DNA from: Hericium rajendrae
Taxonomy: Eukaryota > Basidiomycota > Agaricomycetes > Russulales > Hericiaceae
Length of the DNA stretch: 64,000 bases
Direction of reading: 5' to 3'
Assembly (NCBI GenBank): GCA_033439255.1
Contig: CM065878.1
Location: 5,022,001 to 5,086,000, forward strand
This document shows positions 19,505 to 30,546 of this stretch, piece after piece. Position 1 is the stretch's first letter, and the number at the start of each line of letters is the position of its first letter. Under the pieces are notes generated by a model. It was not told the DNA's origin, ran no database searches, and saw only the letters and a program-made list of their open reading frames with translations. A program made the translations under genes and the position numbers.

Positions 19505-20055
19505 TCAGAGAGAATATTGCACATACTGGACGAACCACCTGCCGTCGCTGGCAACGCAGTTCCCACCGTGCGCATTCTGCGTGGCCTGGCAGTTGGGCGC
19601 GATGTAGTCGACGAGGCTCGACTAACACAAGGGTCATTATATGAAAAGGAGCACTCAAAGGAAATCTACATACCCAGTCGGTGCGGCAGTACTCCAGAGT
19701 GTCGTTGGTCTGGTTCACGATGAAGCTCTCGCAGCTCGCGTAGGTCATCACGATCAGTGAGGTGTTTTGCTGGGTGCGCACGTTAGAAATATACTTCAGA
19801 TGGAATAGGGCGGACGAAAGGGTGACTCACAGCAGGGTTCATTTCGAAGAGGGCACCGATGTTCTGGCTGTCGTAGAGCAGCGCGTCCGCAATGACAGTG
19901 CAGTCATTCGGGTCGGGGCCGCCACCAGCGCCAGAGAAGCAGTTCGTGTTGCCTGAAAGCAAGAGGAGTCAATATAGAAAGGCAGGCTTGCAATGTCTGG
20001 ATGAGACGTACAGGTGGCCCCGCAGACGTCCTCCTGGCGCTTGCCCAGCACCTCG
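19505..20055 (-). pseudogene. 3' part of a secreted Cys-rich protein gene, split by the MULE
   Basis: Four coding blocks (20055-20012, 19952-19831, 19769-19674, 19621-19505) match exons 1(end)-4 of the intact gene at 36871-37657. Two of them have the same length (122 and 96 nt). Shared landmarks are REVLGKRQEDVCGATC, GAGGGPDPNDC, YRTDW-type CRTDW and IAPNCQATQNAHGGNC. The missing signal-peptide end lies 6.7 kb away at 26759-26932 on the same strand, and the break coincides exactly with the element's target-site duplication. The coding sequence is otherwise undamaged, so the insertion is recent. No start codon or promoter is left for this half. Confidence 0.88.
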
Positions 20056-20065
20056 CGCCGCACGG
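20056..20065. repeat. Left 10-bp target-site duplication of the MULE
   Basis: CGCCGCACGG is repeated at 26749-26758. A duplication of 9-10 bp is characteristic of Mutator-like elements. Confidence 0.85.
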
Positions 20066-20639
20066 GGTCATGACCAAAAGAGTGGAAGTGAAGTGGGACC
20101 GGCCGGCTCGGCAGGTGCCGAACTGACCAAAATAGTGGAAGTCGAGTGCAACTTCCACTGACGCGTCGCGCCACCCCGCCCATAGGGCGGGATTCTCACG
20201 GCACGTTCATTGTTTTGGACCGCCATTGTCCGGGCCATCAAACCGTCTATCGCAACCACATTGTCGCTCATCGTCGCTTGTCCTACTCGCCATGAGGTCC
20301 TAGCACACGGTTTTGTGCTGTGGACCCGGGTGTACTTGTTCCTGGCTTGATCATACTGGTTCCTTGCTCTGTGTATACGGGCAACGGCCAGGTGAAAGAG
20401 CTACAGTCTCATCGTCACCGTCCCCTCGCACGAATCCGTCCTCCCCATTTGGTCGTTTGCGACACAAGCTTTGGCATCTAGCACCTGATTCATGCGTATG
20501 AGATCTTTTCGTCCTGCTACACGGCATGCTGTATACGAACATCGAGCTCGACGACTTTCCCGCCGGGTGCCTTCATGCGTGCATGGTGTGGGTTCGGCAA
20601 TGCATCTTACGTTTTGGTAAGTGACTCTCAAGTCGAATT

Positions 20640-21790
20640 AGCCGAGGCGAATATGTACTCACTAGGCCTCTGAAACCAGGTATCTTCACCATAAATTCCA
20701 ACCTTTCGAGGCCTATGCCAAATGGCAGAGTTCTCGAAGGCCAATGCTATGAAGAACATGTTAGCGTGCTTCCGTCAACGTTGTCCGTAAGTGCGGGGTG
20801 CAGGGCCATGCGAGCGCTGTACCAGAGACGGCGTCAACGGGTCTCCGTCGAGGCCCACATTCCACGCGCAGGAGCCGGGCGAAGCCCAGCGACGTCCTCG
20901 CGTTTCTATGTGTCATTGCTGGTTCCCGGAGGCATTCTGGGAGCTGTGTGATGCATTCTGGTGAGTGCCTGAGCGAGATTTAGCCGAGCGAAATGGATAT
21001 CCACTGGGCCATTCGCAGGACCGATCTTCGTCACCACATTTTGCCGATTTCGAGGCCCCGCAGCGAGCGGCGAGCGTGCCCTTAGACGAACTGTTCGGAG
21101 CTGGCAGCGACGGATCTCCGTCGACATCCATGTCCCGAGCGCAGGAGCCGGGCGAAGCCCGGCGACATCCTCGCGATCTTGCTGTTTCGCGCGCGCATTG
21201 TAAGAACTGTGCAGCACATTCTGGTGAGTTATTTTCAATGCAGTTAACCGAGTACGATGACGACTGACCAGGTTCTTCGCAGCGTGAATTCTCGTCGCTG
21301 TTGTTCGAGATTTCGAGGCCCCATGGCGAGCGGCGAGCATGGCAATGAGACAGGCAATCGGAGTCAACGTCAGCGGGATCCCGCTGACGTCGAGGAGACG
21401 CGAGCGCTGGGCGCAGGCCAGCGCGATTCACGATACTTTCCTCGCGTCTTCGTGAGTCTTTCGTATCCGATTTAGCCGAGCCAATCAGGTACTCACGAGA
21501 GCCGCAGGCATTGAATACTTTATGCTCAAAATTTCGACCTCAAGGCCCCCGCGGCGAGCGGCAACGATATACACCAGGGCGAACTCGACGCCAGCGGGTT
21601 TCCGTTCACGTTGAGGCGGGAGCACTGGGCGCAGCCCAGCGCGACTGCTGCTCGCTTCCTCGCTATCTACGCCTTGTCGCACGCGAACTCGGCATCGGCT
21701 TCCCGTGTAACGTCGAGTGGGCGCAACCCAGCGCGACTTCCTTCTGCACGCCACTACATGCGTTGCGGCCAGCCGCCGCCTCGTGGCGCT
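20640..21790. repeat. Degenerate tandem repeats in the MULE left arm
   Basis: About four units of roughly 230-260 bp share a TTTCGAGGCCCC...GCGAGCGGCGAGC core (about 21045, 21305, 21530 and a weaker one near 20800), a GCGCAGGAGCCGGGCGAAGCCC or equivalent GC inverted repeat, and TAGCCGAGC plus TACTCAC near unit ends. No frame is conserved between units, so it reads as a structural or regulatory arm rather than a gene. Confidence 0.6.
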
Positions 21791-21807
21791 CGCCTATGAT
21801 GCACGCA

Positions 21808-22065
21808 GGGCGTCATCGTCAAGTACGTCGTGCTGGGCATGAGGCAGATCTAGCCGCGGGTGAGTGCATCGTGTCATATATCTTATCAGCGTACTCACCT
21901 GGCGGTTTTTGTGTTCCAGACATCGCAAGGGCGTCATCGTCAAGTTCGACGATGCGCGCGCCCGATGTCATGGTGGAGTCGCCTGCGCCCTGTGATATCG
22001 CCTACGCTTCTCGACTGATGCGGCGCTGGCCAATGACACGCGAAGGGCATCATTGTCAAGTACGT
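21808..22065. repeat. Three short GGGC(G/A)TCAT repeats
   Basis: GGGCGTCATCGTCAAGTACG recurs three times with small changes (about 21808, 21928, 22045). It lies between the tandem-repeat arm and the transposase 3' end. Confidence 0.55.
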
Positions 22066-22254
22066 CGAGTATGCATGAGAAACTAATGATATCAGCTGTC
22101 TACGTCTACAGTACTACATTGTATAATTGCATGAGATGCTGAGGTATCTGACTTGTGTGGTATAGTATTATATCCTACGAGTGCTTTGCATGTAAAGATA
22201 AGGAAAAGTCATCCTAAGTCTGTCCGACAACAGGGTTGGCTGATAACTGTGTAG

Positions 22255-25200
22255 CTATAGGTGCACGGTGGCAGAGGTGTTAGATGTTGACATTGACATA
22301 CTGTGCGCAGCATGAGTAGCGGCCGAGATGCTTGAGCTAGGAATGGGAAACCGTGCTTTGACTGATCCTGGAGACATTTGCAACAGCTGTGCCATGGTCC
22401 ATTGCCTTGGTCGGAATGGAGACTTTGGTGTCGACACCAAGTCCTGGTCGAGCTCGAGATGCTCGCTAGAGCTCGGTTGCATCCCGACAGCTTGATCAGC
22501 TAGATCATCACACGGCAGTCCAGATGCAAAGCCAGTGGATGCCCCATCATCATAGGGCAGTCCGAGTTCGAGGCCAGCGGATACCGGCAGAGCAGACAAA
22601 TGCTCGTCTTCATACAAATCACTGTCCGACTCTGTGATGTTCGCGGCAGACGTCGCGTTTGCACATGCGAACTCGTTATTGGCAATATCGAGATTTGCAG
22701 CATCCATGGTAGTTTTGCTGCCAGCAGATCTCTTGCAGCTTTGTTGTACCCGACGTGATTCTTGTAGTCCTTTCTTCTCTGCTCGAAGTTCTTGTATCTT
22801 TTCATCAATTTCATTGAGCTTGTCAACTGCTTTTCGGTGCTCCGCAGCCTTTCTCTGTTGGCCTTCCTTGCGCTGCTGGTTCGCCTTCATGCGATGAGAA
22901 TCTGTGTTGCGATGGTTAGGCAGGATACCATGATCTTCAGCTTCACAGATCCTTGCTGCCATGATCTTGTCAGCTTCGCGTGCTCTGCCAGTGAATCATG
23001 AAATCAGCACCGGGGTTGTATCAATGATTACGTAGGGTTCGTACGTGCTGATCGCATCGAATAATGAATGTCGAATGCCAGTGTATGCATTTGTGAGAGT
23101 ATGAGCACTCTCGTTAATGTTCGTATCATTCCGGACAAGAAACCAATCTTCGAGAGGCATTTTGGACAAGAACCGATTGAGGGAGGGAAAGAACCAAGGG
23201 CACGGTTTCTTGTCCGCGTACCAATCTAGAAAGATCCTATTGGTCATCTATACATGTCGAAGGGCCGAGATCTCACTCACCGCGCAGCTTCTTATAGGGT
23301 GAGTTCTCGCAGAAGCGCTTGAACTCTTCAAGTTCATCGTCCGTCTCGATGAATTTAAACCGCCGAACATAGTCCATGACATCAGGCGGACAATGTGATG
23401 AGAGCTCTGTGAAAAATCTACAAGCAGGTCAGAAATTATCACATGCAGCTGTAAACAAAATGATACATTACCGGTCGAGATGGACACTACATGTCTTGAG
23501 AATGTATTGAACTATGCTCTGCGGATCACTGTCCTTGATTGGGCTTTGTAGATAAGCTGCATTACGCTGGACCAGAATATCGCCACATGCATTGATCTGC
23601 GGTTTACAACCATCGACAACAATTCCACGTAAGCCAGCTCCATGAATGAACTTGAATTGTACCGGAGTGCTAGTGACTTTTTCGATAGTATCCCACAGAT
23701 GTGACCACATTTGTCGGAATGCTTCTCGTGTTTCATGCTCGCAGTAAATCCGAGCAATCGTCACACCTATCATGACAGAGAATAAATTTGTGTGAATACT
23801 CTTTATCAATAAACACGGCTTTGAAGTGGGACTCACGCATATCCAACCGATGGTGCCAAATGACGACTTCCCATTCCTTCCAGTCACCATAAACTCGCTT
23901 ATATGTATTATCGTGGAAAGATGCAGAAGCGCCATGAAAGAGCTCCGCTAGCCTTGGAAGCATAGTAATAACAACGTCGATCCCGTTGTTCGAATGGATT
24001 CCATGAATATATTGTTCGTCCTTTGGTAAACTCACCCGATCAGATTTGTATTGCCACAAGACACCTGTTAATCCTGTCTGTCAGTTCAAAATTTAACATA
24101 ACAAGTAATAGCTTACCTTCGAGCCCTGTGCCGATCGGTGCGAGCTCACCCTTAACTTCACGAATTAGAGCTCGACGGTGACGCGAGTTGCCCAAAGCAG
24201 GATCCAATTGCCAAGGCATCTTCCCATTCAGAGCTTGGCGCGTACTTGGTGCTGTGTATGTACAAATGAGGACAAATTCTACTATGAAATCGACGCAGAT
24301 CATGCAGCCGTACCCTGATCACATTTAAGTACTGTCAAACCCGCGGCACCCATGGAACGGGCAGCATCCTTATATGCTTCTTTCCCCTTTCGCGAGACTT
24401 TCCGGTTGAGGGGTGCGGGGTGGTTGTGTGCCCCTTCGAGCAGAACGATCGCACGGTGGTCGGTTACATCAGCTGGGTACCATATACGCAACCTCGCATC
24501 ACATTTGCGAGGGATGAGTTCACCTTGAACAGCGTTATTATCTGCATCGATATGCGGATATGCTGTAATTTTTTGAATAAGCCCTACCGATTTTGGGGGA
24601 TTAGGGAAAATGTTACATACGGCATCGTCCGTCACCCTTGCCTCCATTGCGAGGTGGCAAAACATGAGCACATTTGCCAGTCTTGGTAACCTTGTTCGGC
24701 ATCACTGACAGAAGGGCCCCCTTGTTTTGAAAAAGCTCGAGAACGAGACCTTCATTCAAGCCGGCCGGAATGGTGTCGAAACGATGGGCGCGTGCCTCAT
24801 CGCCAGCTTTCCAGGCAGAGCAGCCTATGAAATAATGCATGCCGTCATAGTTCATCTAAATTGACGTGAGAAAGAGGATTGAGCACCAACGAGTTAGCGA
24901 TAAAGATAAGAAGAAGAGTTACCTTCTTAAGTGGGCGGATAACGGGTAAACCCTTGCACGAATCTTGATCAGAGTGATTTTTTCTGCGACTGGTACAAGA
25001 TGTCGCGTGAACCTGATTATAGAATCTACATAAAGCTGAGCACGCCCGATGGGATGAAAGATGAAAGCAAGAATCGACTCACGCAATGGCATCAGCTTCC
25101 ATGCTGCTCACTTCGTGTACTTCTCGTTCTGCCTGCAACAACGCCAATCTCGAGTTGTCGTCTGCCTCATAGCGACACCCTTCGAGTAGTGACATATCAA

Positions 25201-26378
25201 GCTTGTCGCAGTGATAGACCCCTTGGCACGTATGGTCAGCAGCACGACATTTGACTGGGTTCTCGCCGAACGCGAGAACATTCGTGAGCTTGCTTTTTGA
25301 GCCCGCAGAACCTCCACCCCATGCATCCTGATCCTGGAATAATCTATTAGTTACGCCAATGCCCGAGTCAAGGGTAAATAAGACATTACCTCAGACTTGA
25401 TGAAAGTTGCAATTGACATTGCTGTACCTGTACGAGAATCAATCCAGTTCCCGTTGTCGTTGCTAAGGTCTAATAAGTACGCAAATGAATCGCTGCCGGG
25501 CCGTGGCACATCCCAACAAGATGGTGCAGCTGTTAAAGTAATAAGCTTGTCCACCTTTGTCTGGCGAGTGATTTGAATTTTCTCATCGCGCCCGTTCTTT
25601 CGCGCCCGTTTCGGCTTTGCCACGGTGATAGTGATGACATCGTCTGAATCGGAGAGCTCGATGGGAGATGGCGACTGCATGCGCTTTCTGGATTTGGACG
25701 GCATAGGCATAGGGCTTGTCAGGCGAGTGGGGAAGTCCTCGTCATCCGAAATATCGATGACCTCCGAAGGCGCAGAGAAGTCTGGCGCTGGAAGTCGCGG
25801 AGAATCTGATACTTCAGCCTTGCAAACAATATGTGTCTTGCTCTGAGTTATTGAACGTTCACGGGGAGCCATAGAGTGAGGTGTCGCATGGGGTGCAGGA
25901 GTTGAGGATGTCGAGGGACAACCCGAGGCCTTTGACGATCCGAACGGTGTCTTGAGTGTGAAGGCTGGCGCGGGAGTCTTGCTCGAAGATCCATGTTCCT
26001 GATAGTGAATAATACGACGAGGTGTAGCATCGACCCGTACAGGCGTCGAAGGCGTCGAGGGAATTGCATTCAGCGCCGAGTTGAATAGCTTCCGGGGAGT
26101 GACTGGCACACTGGGGGTCTTGCTCGGGGATGCCTGGCGCTGACGGGAAAGCCAGCGCAAGAACTTCGTCTTGTCGATCCATGCGAGAACATTGTCAAGC
26201 GAGTAGAAATCAGCACATATCTCTATGATATCATGGTCAAAAGTCTGGTAAAATGGTTAGCTCTCCGAAGCTGTATGAAGCCCGAGAGACGTACTAAATC
26301 TCGATATTCCAAGATCTTCTCGGGACCAACTTTATCGAGAAGCTTAACAAGCTGCTCATCGACACTTTCATCATCCAT
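22255..26378 (-). CDS. MULE-type transposase, 1042 aa
   Basis: Twelve exons: 26378-26295, 26244-25390, 25333-25083, 25025-24923, 24855-24621, 24562-24314, 24251-24117, 24064-23837, 23766-23472, 23417-23281, 23225-23045, 22984-22255. The total is 3129 nt with no stop. The N-terminus is Ser/Pro/Thr-rich with acidic patches (DISDDEDFP). A Cys/His module CRAADHTCQGVYHC precedes a second zinc-type region (YFIGCSAWKAG to CPYPHIDADNN and GAHNHP). The catalytic core then includes the DDE-type strand HDNTYKRVYGDWKEWEV and a second Asp in VVDGCKPQINACGD. A basic, coiled C-terminal tail ends the protein. This layout is that of the large MULE-like proteins abundant in Agaricomycetes. It cuts and pastes its own TIR ends. 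Confidence 0.85.
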
Positions 26379-26748
26379 AGCAGCAGTATCAGATGTAGTA
26401 GATAGATCAGATTTTCGGGGGAGGAGTGTATAGTTCTCGAAAAAACAGTGGCATCGCACTGGCTCACATTAAATACAGACATAACCAGAGAATGTGGCCT
26501 AGTGGCCATAATCAAACAATAGGTAAGACACAGGAGCAGCTTTGTGTGCAAAGCGTCCTGCAGAGTAGTGGTATAGAGCAGTGGGAGGAGGCGGGAGGGC
26601 GGGAGGAGGCGCGTTGCGCGCGGTGCCACCTCCGACACGCGCCGTCAAAATGGTGGAAGTGGATGACGCGTCTCAGTGAAAGTCGGAGCTACAACTGACT
26701 TCCACTGACTCGGACTCACTTCACTTCTACTTCTTTAGTATATACTCC

Positions 26749-26758
26749 GCCGCACGGC
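26749..26758. repeat. Right 10-bp target-site duplication of the MULE
   Basis: CGCCGCACGG is identical to 20056-20065. Confidence 0.85.
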
Positions 26759-26932
26759 AACCGTGTCGCCCGTGGGCGTGATCGGGTTCGAGCACTTGAC
26801 GTGCTCGACGCGCACGCCGCTGTTCTGGCCGACGTACGCCGTCGACAGCGTCTGCTTATTGTCACAGTGGACAACGGAGGCATGCGCAGTCGCGGCGGCG
26901 AGGGCGAACGAGAGGAGAGCAGTGAACTTCAT
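26749..26932 (-). pseudogene. 5' part (signal peptide) of the split secreted-protein gene
   Basis: Starting at ATG 26932, the frame encodes a signal peptide MKFTALLSFALAAATAHA, then a mature start with VHCDNKQTLSTAYVGQ and HVKCSNPITPTGD. This is parallel to CENKQILSTTYVGE and RVRCSNIILPQND in the intact paralogue. It runs through the target-site duplication (codons for VRR) into the transposon and stops three codons later. An in-frame ATG at 26962 exists, but the signal peptide fits the later one. If expressed, only a truncated secreted peptide of about 60 residues would result. Confidence 0.85.
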
Positions 26933-26962
26933 GGCGACGAGCTTGGAGAGCTGAGAATGCAA

Positions 26963-27451
26963 AGGCTGAGTAGACAGTTGGATCAGGATGTGGAAACTCG
27001 GTGCAGATAGAATGCCTGCACGAGATGCCTTTTATACAGGACGAGTCCGGGCGTCGGGCTGATTCTGGGGTGGCAATGCTGGAGGGAGCATGTGGACGTT
27101 GTGCACTGGAACGAACGGGCTTCGAGACCGTGAGTCCGAGGCGTCTTCTCTTCGACTGCAGGCGCGCCGAGGCGCGTAATGCAAACTCGTGGAGTACGAA
27201 CGAAATTGACATAGTTTACCTCGAGGGCAGTCCTAATTCTTCTTCGTGGCACCTTCATGTCAAGGAGGCTTTTGTTCCTACCGGCGGGAAAAATGCCTCA
27301 TGTTGGTCTCGGCGAAGACATCGAGAACGGGCTTGGCGAAGCTAGCCATGACGCATGACGCCGGAGGACGGATGGATTTACGGCTGCGACGCCCAGCATG
27401 CAGTAAGGCCTATAAAAATAGCTGTTGTATGAAGCCCGTGTGTGAAGGCTT
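26963..27451. other. Intergenic region (promoter side of the split gene)
   Basis: Nothing coding recognised. CTTTTATACAGG near 27028 and TATAAAAATAG near 27412 are TATA-like. Confidence 0.35.
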
Positions 27452-28253
27452 TTGCTAGTCAATGTGCTGGTCAGATCATTGGATGACTTCCCGTAAGGGT
27501 CGTGCGATATAAATTCCTAGATTTTTGCTTCTAAACGTTTCTAAACTGCCTTAGCCGAGAATTTGATGCAAAATCGCGCGTTGCTACCTCGTTCTAGATA
27601 AGCAATCTGGAAGGTGGGTACCCCCCCACCTTCCAGATCTAAATCCATTTCCTAAACGTTTCTAAACGTCGGCTAACGTCGGCTAGACCAAATCGTCCGC
27701 GTGCCGAGCTTCCGTCAGATCCCATCGGCAGCATGGACCATAGTGAAGGAGCAATACCAGACGCAGCGCTGGACGGCGGAGAGGAATAACGGCCAGAATG
27801 AGAGCGACGAAGCATTGCCTCGCTGCGCGCGATGATTCGGCTCAACAGGGGCGAAGCAGCACCGACAATCATGAACCGTGGATAGCGATATCGTGCGGAG
27901 ATGGGTTAGTATGTGCGATAATAATTATTGGGGACTCTCATGGGCTCGACGAGTGCATATGCATTGGTCAATGAACATCCGAAAGGTCTCCAATGATCCT
28001 GCATGAGCGACGATGGCGACTAGCGGGCTCTCAAGCTCACTTTTCATTGAAGTCCTCCTGCCGCGCACGCCCAAATCGGAAGGAGTTCAGGGACAAATCT
28101 CGGCTGATCATCCTTCGCGACATGTTTCTAAATTCCTAGATCTGACCTTACGGTTTAGAACACTGATTTCTAAATTTCTAAACTTCCGCGTTTTTAGGTC
28201 TAGAAATAGAAATCTAGCGCAAAAGCCTTACGGGAAGTCATCCATTGACCAGC
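27452..28253. mobile_element. Foldback/MITE-like element, about 0.8 kb
   Basis: The left end contains TTGCTAGTCAATG, and TGGATGACTTCCCGTAAGG at 27480-27498. The right end contains the exact complement at 28226-28244 followed by CATTGACCAGCAA. Inside, TTCTAAACGTTTCTAAAC-type A/T-rich motifs recur in inverted positions. No coding capacity is seen. The superfamily is not determined, and the exact ends are uncertain because of a 15-bp insertion in the left repeat. Confidence 0.6.
27606..27638. repeat. Strong hairpin inside the foldback element
   Basis: TCTGGAAGGTGGG pairs perfectly with CCCACCTTCCAGA across a loop of about 7 nt. Confidence 0.75.
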
Positions 28254-28966
28254 AACGCGCCCCGAAGAGCAGTGCCTTCAAGGCTGTGTCTGAATTAGGG
28301 TCAAAATCAGTAGTCAATATACGCAGCTGGTACAGATGCCTTCACGACGCTCGAAACCTCATGGGCCTGACTTTCTGGAGGAGGTCAGCAGGGTTTGGAG
28401 CCTCGGGGCGATGCGAGCGGATCTGGGATAAGTTAGCAGTGACGACCGTGCGTCGGGCTCTCTGAGCGCTGAGCAGCGAAAGAACGGGTACTGTCTCCCG
28501 CTGCATGTCATCGTTGATAGGCTGCTAGCAATGCGCTGGATTTGAGGGTCCCTTCGTGAATGACGAGTGAGAGATGAAAGACGAGATGCTGGGAGATTTC
28601 AAAGATAGAGTTGCAGACCGACCTGGAGACGAGTCACATGGCCGTTCATTCAGAGATGCTGGAGGCTCAGCCTGGAGCTGGTGGAGGAGAGCTCAAGTCT
28701 CGGGCCCGGACTTTCGGGATGTGTCCACGAAGTTAGAACAAGCGCAATGACACGGTGGGCTAAGAGCTCCGCAAGTCCTTGTACAACGCGAAACAACATG
28801 ATGAGCGCGCTTGAGGCGCGCTTCAACGGTTGATGGATCTCGATATTATTCTGCACGTGCTAATCCGGCGGCTTGCTGGGTTTCGAGTCGACTTACATAT
28901 GCTTGACCAGCTTTACATTACTACTCGACGATTCATTATACCCAGTAACTGCAGTAAGTGTCCACG
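28254..28966. other. Intergenic region upstream of SPT3
   Basis: No supported gene; short frames only. Confidence 0.4.
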
Positions 28967-30326
28967 ATGGCGCCGACGAAGGGGGCATCGAATACCCTGC
29001 AAGTCGACACGAGCGACAAAAAGAGGGAGTACAAGTACCAGCAGGAGATCTCCCAGATGGTTTGAGCTTTTCCTCTAGCTCATTAATGACGTAGAATCTT
29101 ACATATCGATTGTATCATTCGCAGATGTTTGTCTTTGGGGAAACCCAAGACCCGCAGACGGAGACTGTCAATCTGGTTGAGGATATCGTCCACAGCCAGT
29201 TGATTCAGCTTGTACGCCACACATATGATTGTTCGATTTCGGTCACTGAGCTAGCTTTCTAGATCGTAAAGGCACGCGCACTTGCAACGCGACGCGGGGC
29301 GCGATTTATCGCTGCCGAAGACCTCATCTTCCTCATTCGACACGACCGGTCGAAGGTTAACAGACTCTGTACTTATCTATCATGGAAGGATGTCCGTAAA
29401 CACGCGAAGGATTCGAACGCAGATGGCGGTGGCGGCGTTGAGGTTGAAGCGCTTCAAGTTGACGATGCAGATGGTAAGTGACTTTTCAACGTGCCCCTTG
29501 TCGCCTATACTGAATTGCCTGTAGACAAGCTGACTGCGAAAGCGCAGAAGATAACCATTAAGTTGCCTTGGGAAATCAAGACCGTCTTCTCAGAGAATCT
29601 CAAGAAGAGCGGTCACCAGTCAGACGATGAGGAGGATGAAGATGACCTGGAAGCTCAGGAGTCAGTGCGCGAACGGCTCAAGGTGAGCCTCTCTCGCTGA
29701 GTGCACATGCGTAGTCGATGTATACTGACGGCTTGTTAGGAAGCTGACGATGTTACGAAACGAATGACACGGGAAGAGTACCAACATTATGCGGATTGTC
29801 GACAGGCATCCTTTTCGCGCAAAGGTCAGCTTTTCGCTCATATTTGTTTAGGCGTTGGTTCTTACCCTCTAAGCTCTGCATAGCCAAGCGTTTCAAAGAG
29901 TTCCTGAACCTTACCTCGTATCTGGAGCTCAGAGCCAACGACGACACAATCGACATCGTCGGATTCCTCGCCTTCGAGATGGTCCGCTCGTTAACCGTCG
30001 CTGCTCTGGAAGTGAAGAAATCACTCGAGGAATCGTATCTCCGCGGCGACGTCACGGCTTCGCCCGTTCTGGGTAAACGCAAGGCAGGCGGAGGCGTGGA
30101 ATCAAGCAACAAGCGGCGGCGCGAAGAACCGGCAGATGACGACTCCGATACCCCGCTCCCGGTCTGCTCTCTCTTCATGCCACCGCCCGAGGCATGCACG
30201 CCTCTGCGGCCGGAGCACATCCAGGATGCATTTTCCAGAATGCAATGGGACTGGTCCCAGAGTCGCACCGCCGGGATGAGGAACTGGAGAGGCGGACTCA
30301 TACGGACTAGTGTCGGCCTCATCTGA
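28967..30326 (+). CDS. SPT3: SPT3-type SAGA complex subunit
   Basis: Six exons (28967-29059, 29125-29211, 29263-29473, 29525-29682, 29740-29824, 29884-30326) give 358 aa. The N-terminal histone-fold (TFIID-18/TAF13-like) contains YQQEISQMMFVFGETQDP, VNLVEDIVHSQ, the helix RGARFIAAEDLIFLIRHDR and LCTYLSWKDVR. The second histone-fold half contains KRMTREEYQHYADCRQASF and KRFKEFLNLTSY with DDTIDIVGFLAFEMV. The C-terminus PEHIQDAFSRMQWDW is family typical. In SAGA, Spt3 regulates TBP loading on promoters and acts in the nucleus. The start at MAPTKGASN is the first in-frame ATG, and no other model keeps the fold. It is a single-copy housekeeping gene. Confidence 0.95.
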
Positions 30327-30546
30327 TCCCGACAGGTGTTCTACTACTTTATTTCATCTCGGGATCATTGTTGTATACTTGTTGTTGCGTGTAATCATAT
30401 CTGTACATGAGTGTCTTTGCTTTGTATTGCATCTATGTGCTGCGAACGCGCGAATGCCTATGTCGCGATGGCTGCGACATGACTGGTTGACCTTTGGCTC
30501 GAGATAACCACGAAGTAGCGATGCAATATGGTCGCATGTACACACT

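Larger units (their letters stand above)
20066..26748 (-). mobile_element. Mutator-like DNA transposon (MULE), 6.7 kb, apparently autonomous
   Basis: The ends are imperfect terminal inverted repeats: GGTCATGACCAAAAGAGTGG at the left against the complement of the right end AGTATATACTAAAGAAGTAG, continuing identically into GAAGTGAAGTG (about 23 of 30 positions match). More inverted similarity with CTTCCAC motifs lies inside each end. A perfect 10-bp host duplication flanks the element, which lies inside a gene. Its right two thirds hold a 12-exon transposase. The left 2.2 kb is GC-rich and holds tandem repeats without a recognised gene. Size, duplication length and transposase all agree with a Mutator-superfamily element. 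Confidence 0.88.

Noticed and set aside
20906-21431. Overlapping 150-170 codon minus-strand frames in the MULE left arm
   Set aside because: They follow the tandem repeats, show no shared protein pattern between units and lack splice-compatible extensions.
27639-27872. 77-codon minus frame in the foldback element as a transposase fragment
   Set aside because: Low complexity and no recognisable transposase motif.
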